Source: Mycobacterium sp. (GTDB taxonomy: Bacteria > Actinomycetota > Actinomycetes > Mycobacteriales > Mycobacteriaceae). Taken from it: a stretch of 38,601 bases of DNA. The DNA lies in assembly GCF_025933915.1 (NCBI RefSeq), contig NZ_JAICZA010000031.1:1-38601 (forward strand), written 5' to 3'. Below are positions 35,259-38,601 of this stretch, in pieces; positions within the stretch are counted from its first letter, which is position 1; each line of letters opens with the position of its first letter. The position numbers and the translations under genes are program-made. Below the pieces are notes generated by a model. That model had not been told where the DNA came from, did no database searches, and saw only the letters and a list, made by a program, of their open reading frames with translations.

Positions 35259-36043
35259 GTCTGTCCGAAGCTCCCAAAGAGATTGCCGGACACGGACTTC
35301 TGCAGGGCAAGGTGGTGGTCGTGACCGCCGCCGCCGGCACCGGCATCGGTGCGGCGACCGCACGGCGGGCGCTGGCAGAGGGGGCCGACGTGGTGATCTC
35401 GGACCACCACGAACGGCGGCTGGGGGAGACGGCCGGCGAGCTGGCCGCGCTCGGGCAAGGCCGTGTCGAAAGCGTGCTGTGCGACGTGACGTCCACCGCC
35501 CAGATCGACGCGCTGTTCGCGTCGGCGACGGCCCGATTGGGGCGCATCGACGTCCTGGTCAACAACGCCGGGCTGGGCGGGCAGACGCCGGTGGTCGACA
35601 TGACCGACGAGGAATGGGACCGCGTCCTGGACGTGACCCTGACATCGGTGTTTCGCGCCACCCGCGCGGCGCTGCGCTACTTTCGCGAGGCGTCGCACGG
35701 CGGGGTGATCGTCAACAACGCCAGCGTCCTGGGCTGGCGGGCCCAGCACTCGCAGGCGCACTATGCGGCCGCCAAGGCCGGCGTGATGGCGCTAACCCGG
35801 TGCAGCGCGATCGAAGCCGCGGAGTACGACGTCCGGATCAACGCGGTGTCGCCGAGCATCGCGCGGCACAAGTTCCTGGACAAGACGACGTCGTCCGAAC
35901 TGCTGGATCGGCTCTCGGCCGGTGAAGCCTTCGGCCGCGCCGCCGAGCCGTGGGAAGTCGCGGCCACCATCGCGTTCCTGGCCAGCGACTACTCGAGCTA
36001 CCTCACCGGCGAGGTCATCTCGGTGTCGAGCCAGCATCCCTAA
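35255..36043 (+). CDS. ipdF: Short-chain dehydrogenase IpdF (Rv3559c-like)
   Basis: IpdF is an SDR acting on the 5-oxo/5-hydroxyl group of HIP-CoA-derived intermediates in ring C/D degradation. The 262-residue protein has the NAD(P)-binding VVTAAAGTGIGAATA near residue 24, LVNNAGLGG near 104, and the catalytic Tyr and Lys in AHYAAAKAG near 170, with NNASVLGWR supplying the Ser. It is coupled to fadE30 by an ATGA overlap. In H37Rv a PPE gene (Rv3558) lies between this gene and kstR2; here only 36 nt separate them and that gap holds a KstR2 operator. Confidence 0.9.
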   Translation: MSLSEAPKEIAGHGLLQGKVVVVTAAAGTGIGAATARRALAEGADVVISDHHERRLGETAGELAALGQGRVESVLCDVTSTAQIDALFASATARLGRIDVLVNNAGLGGQTPVVDMTDEEWDRVLDVTLTSVFRATRAALRYFREASHGGVIVNNASVLGWRAQHSQAHYAAAKAGVMALTRCSAIEAAEYDVRINAVSPSIARHKFLDKTTSSELLDRLSAGEAFGRAAEPWEVAATIAFLASDYSSYLTGEVISVSSQHP

Positions 36044-36050
36044 CTAGCCA

Positions 36051-36064
36051 AGCAAGCGCTTGGT
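36051..36064. promoter_or_regulatory. KstR2 operator (kstR2)
   Basis: AGCAAGCGCTTGGT fits AnCAAGnnCTTGnT in full. It lies 7 nt after the ipdF stop and 15 nt before the kstR2 GTG, so KstR2 should repress its own gene and fadA6. Confidence 0.92.
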
Positions 36065-36067
36065 TGA

Positions 36068-36073
36068 TACTCT
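36068..36073 (+). promoter_or_regulatory. -10 hexamer (TACTCT) for kstR2, probable leaderless start
   Basis: TACTCT fits TANNNT and ends 6 nt before the GTG at 36080. It begins 3 nt after the operator, nearly the same layout as at fadE30. Confidence 0.5.
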
Positions 36074-36079
36074 GGTCGA

Positions 36080-36682
36080 GTGGACCGTGTGACCGGTCAG
36101 GCGAACAGCCGACGAGACGAGTTGCTGGAGCTTGCCGCGACCATGTTCGCCGAGCGCGGGCTGCGCGCCACCACGGTGCGCGACATCGCCGACAGCGCCG
36201 GCATCCTGTCCGGCAGCCTGTATCACCACTTCTCGTCCAAAGAGGAGATGGTCGACGAGCTCCTGCGAAGCTTCTTGGACTGGTTGTTCAACCGCTATCG
36301 CGAGATCGTGGACAGCGAGGCCAACCCGCTGGAGCGGCTCAAGGGCTTGTTCATGGCGTCGTTCGAGGCGATCGAACATCGGCATGCGCAGGTCGTCATC
36401 TACCAGGACGAAGCCCAGCGGTTGTTGTCCCAGCCCCGGTTCTCCTACATCGAGGACATGAACCGGCAACAACGCAAGATGTGGCTCGAGCTGCTCCACC
36501 AGGGCGTCGACGAGGGCTACTTCCGGCCCGAACTCGACGTCGACCTCGTCTACCGCTTCATCCGTGACACCACGTGGGTGTCGGTGCGCTGGTATCAGCC
36601 CGGCGGACCGCTCACCGCGCAGCAAGTGGGCCAGCAATACCTCGCCATCGTTCTTGGCGGGATCAGCAAAGAAGGAGTCTGA
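36080..36682 (+). CDS. kstR2: TetR-family repressor KstR2
   Basis: KstR2 represses the small regulon for degradation of rings C/D and is released by HIP-CoA. The 200-residue protein has the TetR helix-turn-helix at about 12-55 (LLELAATMFAERGLRATTV, then DIADSAGILSGSLYHHFSSK) followed by an all-helical ligand/dimer domain ending YLAIVLGGISKEGV. It matches Rv3557c in size and place. The start is a GTG at 36080; the hexamer TACTCT 6 nt upstream and absence of a ribosome site suggest a leaderless transcript. fadA6 follows after 1 nt, so the repressor and thiolase are co-expressed under the operator at 36051-36064. Confidence 0.95.
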   Translation: MDRVTGQANSRRDELLELAATMFAERGLRATTVRDIADSAGILSGSLYHHFSSKEEMVDELLRSFLDWLFNRYREIVDSEANPLERLKGLFMASFEAIEHRHAQVVIYQDEAQRLLSQPRFSYIEDMNRQQRKMWLELLHQGVDEGYFRPELDVDLVYRFIRDTTWVSVRWYQPGGPLTAQQVGQQYLAIVLGGISKEGV

Positions 36683-36683
36683 C

Positions 36684-37844
36684 ATGCCTGAGGCGTACGT
36701 CATCGACGCTGTGCGTACCGCGGTCGGCAAGCGCGGCGGATCGCTGGCCGGGGTACATCCGGTCGACCTGGGTGCTTATGCGTGGCGCGGTCTGCTGGAC
36801 CGGGTCGACGTCGACCCCGCCGCCGTTGACGACGTGATCGCCGGCTGTGTCGATGCCATCGGCGCGCAGGCGGGGAACATCGCGCGCCTCTCATGGCTGG
36901 CCGCCGGCTATCCCGAAGAGGTGCCCGGCGTCACCGTCGACCGCCAATGCGGGTCCAGCCAGCAGGCCATTTCCTTTGGTGCGCAGGCGATCTTGTCCGG
37001 TACGGCCGATCTCATCGTCGCCGGCGGCATGCAGAACATGAGCCAGATCCCGATCTCGTCGGCCATGATCGTGGGCGAGCAGTTCGGCTTCACCTCACCG
37101 ACCAACGAGTCCAAGCAGTGGCTGCACCGCTATGGCGACCAGGAGATCTCGCAGTTCCGCGGCTCGGAGATGATCGCCGAGAAGTGGAACCTGTCTCGCG
37201 AAGAGATGGAGCGCTACGCGCTGACCAGTCACGAGCGCGCGTTCGCGGCGATCCGTGGCGGCCACTTCGACAACGAAATCATCACGGTCGAAACCGAATC
37301 CGGGCCGTTCCGGGTCGACGAGGGGCCGCGCGAATCGTCCCTGGAGAAGATGGCCGGGCTCAAAACGCTGGTCGAGGGCGGTCGGCTGACGGCGGCCATG
37401 GCCAGCCAGATCTCCGACGGGGCCAGCGCCGTGCTGCTGGCGTCCGAGCAGGCCGTCAAGGAGCACAACCTGACACCGCGGGCGCGCATCCACCACATCA
37501 GCGCCCGCGGCGCCGACCCGGTCTTCATGCTGACCGGGCCCATTCCGGCGACCCGCTACGCGCTGGACAAGACCGGGCTGTCGATCGGCGACATCGACAC
37601 CGTCGAGATCAATGAGGCCTTCGCGCCAGTGGTCTTGGCCTGGCTCAAGGAAGTCAAGGCCGACCCGGAGAAGGTCAACCCCAACGGCGGCGCTATTGCC
37701 CTCGGGCACCCGTTGGGCGCCACCGGCGCCAAGCTGTTCACCACCATGCTCAACGAGCTGGAGCGCATCGGCGGCCGCTACGGCCTGCAGACGATGTGCG
37801 AGGGCGGGGGCACGGCCAACGTCACCATCATCGAGCGCCTGTAA
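36684..37844 (+). CDS. fadA6: Thiolase FadA6
   Basis: FadA6 is the thiolase of late ring C/D degradation, cleaving a 3-oxoacyl-CoA late in the pathway. The 386-residue protein has nucleophile Cys89 (DRQCGSSQ), His342 (ALGHPLGATG) and the acid/base Cys372 (MCEGGG), plus NEAFAPV near 311. The ATG at 36684 has AAGGAG upstream, located inside the end of kstR2; the frame extension to 36564 is not used. Length equals Rv3556c. It is the last gene of the KstR2 block in this direction and is followed by a small hairpin at 37859-37876. Confidence 0.95.
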   Translation: MPEAYVIDAVRTAVGKRGGSLAGVHPVDLGAYAWRGLLDRVDVDPAAVDDVIAGCVDAIGAQAGNIARLSWLAAGYPEEVPGVTVDRQCGSSQQAISFGAQAILSGTADLIVAGGMQNMSQIPISSAMIVGEQFGFTSPTNESKQWLHRYGDQEISQFRGSEMIAEKWNLSREEMERYALTSHERAFAAIRGGHFDNEIITVETESGPFRVDEGPRESSLEKMAGLKTLVEGGRLTAAMASQISDGASAVLLASEQAVKEHNLTPRARIHHISARGADPVFMLTGPIPATRYALDKTGLSIGDIDTVEINEAFAPVVLAWLKEVKADPEKVNPNGGAIALGHPLGATGAKLFTTMLNELERIGGRYGLQTMCEGGGTANVTIIERL

Positions 37845-37858
37845 CTCTAGGCCTTCGC

Positions 37859-37876
37859 GCCGGGCTTACGCCTGGC
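37859..37876 (+). terminator. Possible terminator hairpin after fadA6
   Basis: GCCGGGC (37859-37865), loop TTAC and GCCTGGC (37870-37876) form a 7-bp stem with one G-U pair, 15 nt after the fadA6 stop. There is no U-tract; CCCC follows, so function is uncertain. Confidence 0.35.
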
Positions 37877-37889
37877 CCCCCATGCGCCG

Positions 37890-37941
37890 AGTGTGAACGA
37901 CGCGACGGCGCATCGGCGCGTCGTGCCGCAGGATTCACACT
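37890..37941. repeat. Intergenic inverted repeat
   Basis: AGTGTGAA (37890-37897) is the exact reverse complement of TTCACACT (37934-37941), and inside it CGACGCG (37898-37904) matches CGCGTCG (37917-37923). The two stems are contiguous on the left and separated by 10 bases on the right. It lies between fadA6 and the next gene. Confidence 0.55.
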
Positions 37942-37977
37942 GGCCGAGGTGTCGGTGGGTAATGCCAGCATTCGCCC

Positions 37978-38601
37978 ATGGAAGAACATCCGTGGCCATT
38001 CTTGGGCTCGGAGGCGTTGGCGGCCAGGGCCTTCCCGGAGCGGGCTATGCGACTGTTGTACGCATCGGTCTACCCGGGCGTCTACGCTCCGGCCGGTATC
38101 GAGCTGACGGCTGGCCAGCGTGCATCTGCGGCGTGGCTATGGTCACGACGCAGAGCAGTCGTTGCCGGTAATTCGGCGGCCGCGTTGCTGGGCACGAAAT
38201 GGGTTAGTCCGTCGCTCGACGCCGAGTTGGTGCATGACAACCGACGGCCTCCCAGCGGGATCACCGTTCACACCGACACCTTGCGGCCGCACGAAATGTG
38301 CATGGTCAATGGTGTTGCGCTCACGTCAGCGGCTCGCACGGGTTTCGATGTAGGGCGGCGAACGGCCTCGCGGTTACAGGCTGTGCAGCGGCTTGACGCG
38401 CTGATGAACGCGACCGACGTGAAGGTCAGCGACGTTGAGGCGGTCATCGCCGAACATCCCGGTGCGCGTGGCCTGGTCCGGTTGCGCCGAGTGCTGCCCC
38501 TTGTCGACGGCGGCGCGGAATCTCCTCAGGAGACACGAACGCGGTTGGCGCTCATCGATGGGGGTATGCCGAGACCGCAAACACAGATCCGAGTGTTCGA
38601 C
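37978..38601 (+). CDS. AbiEi-like / DUF559-type protein, N-terminal part (Rv3555c-like, runs off window)
   Basis: The frame is open from the ATG at 37978 to the last base, 208 residues, with no stop. It begins MEEHPWPFLGSEALAARAF. The central region (ASAAWLWSRRRAVVAGNSAAALLG, cited as RRRAVVAGNSAAALLG) resembles actinobacterial proteins annotated as AbiEi-type antitoxins. The end (SPQETRTRLALIDGGMPRPQ) resembles the start of the DUF559/Vsr-like PD-(D/E)XK nuclease domain, whose catalytic core would lie beyond the window. Such proteins are numerous in mycobacteria and experimentally obscure. Its place after fadA6 matches Rv3555c. No cognate AbiEii-type toxin gene is visible upstream. The use as toxin-antitoxin component is therefore only family labelling. 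Confidence 0.72.
   Translation, partial: MEEHPWPFLGSEALAARAFPERAMRLLYASVYPGVYAPAGIELTAGQRASAAWLWSRRRAVVAGNSAAALLGTKWVSPSLDAELVHDNRRPPSGITVHTDTLRPHEMCMVNGVALTSAARTGFDVGRRTASRLQAVQRLDALMNATDVKVSDVEAVIAEHPGARGLVRLRRVLPLVDGGAESPQETRTRLALIDGGMPRPQTQIRVFD

Overview
The window reads as a GC-rich chromosomal segment of a Mycobacterium outside the M. tuberculosis complex. The main reason is the recognisable cholesterol and steroid ring-degradation locus. From about 17 kb to the end, gene order matches M. tuberculosis Rv3575c to Rv3555c read in the inverse direction: LacI regulator, kstR, fadE34, Rv3572-like, kshB, hsaA-hsaD-hsaC-hsaB, nat, aspB, fadE33, fadE32, fadE31, fadD3, fadE30, ipdF, kstR2, fadA6, Rv3555c-like. 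The PPE gene that separates ipdF from kstR2 in H37Rv is absent. Gene names rest on remembered family sequences, motifs, lengths and synteny, not on a search. No tRNA, rRNA, insertion sequence, CRISPR array or phage gene was seen, and no stretch longer than 300 bases lacks a gene.

Region 1 (1-11287) is accessory. It holds the N-terminal part of a zinc-ribbon class III cyclase (minus), an FAD oxidoreductase (minus), and a divergent plus-strand run: a complete cyclase-AAA ATPase paralogue, a GT1-type glycosyltransferase, a large AAA/LuxR regulator with an apparently leaderless GTG start, a cytochrome P450 and a small DUF3303-like protein. The gene set suggests a signal-responsive oxidation and glycosylation cassette; its product cannot be read from sequence.

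Region 2 (11301-17001, all minus) holds a zinc ABC importer (binding lipoprotein, ATPase, permease) behind a Zur-like box, then pxpA, a metallo-beta-lactamase-fold hydrolase and an ArsB-like permease. The last two match the Rv3577-Rv3578 pair. The zinc operon and pxpA lie between them and the LacI gene.

Region 3 (17060-28194) covers the KstR-controlled part. KstR-type operators lie upstream of kstR/fadE34, kshB and hsaA. FadE34 acts on the side chain. KshB is the reductase of 9-alpha-hydroxylation, and HsaA/B, HsaC and HsaD hydroxylate, cleave and hydrolyse rings A/B. A minus-strand membrane/coiled-coil gene lies between hsaB and nat.

Region 4 (28211-37844) is the KstR2-controlled part for rings C/D (HIP). 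A tightly overlapping minus-strand operon fadD3-fadE31-fadE32-fadE33-aspB diverges from fadE30-ipdF, followed by kstR2-fadA6. Two KstR2 operators sit at nearly the same distance from apparently leaderless starts. The window ends in a truncated AbiEi/DUF559-like gene. Two copies of a palindromic intergenic repeat, with a compensatory stem change, occur near 14.3 kb and 34.05 kb.
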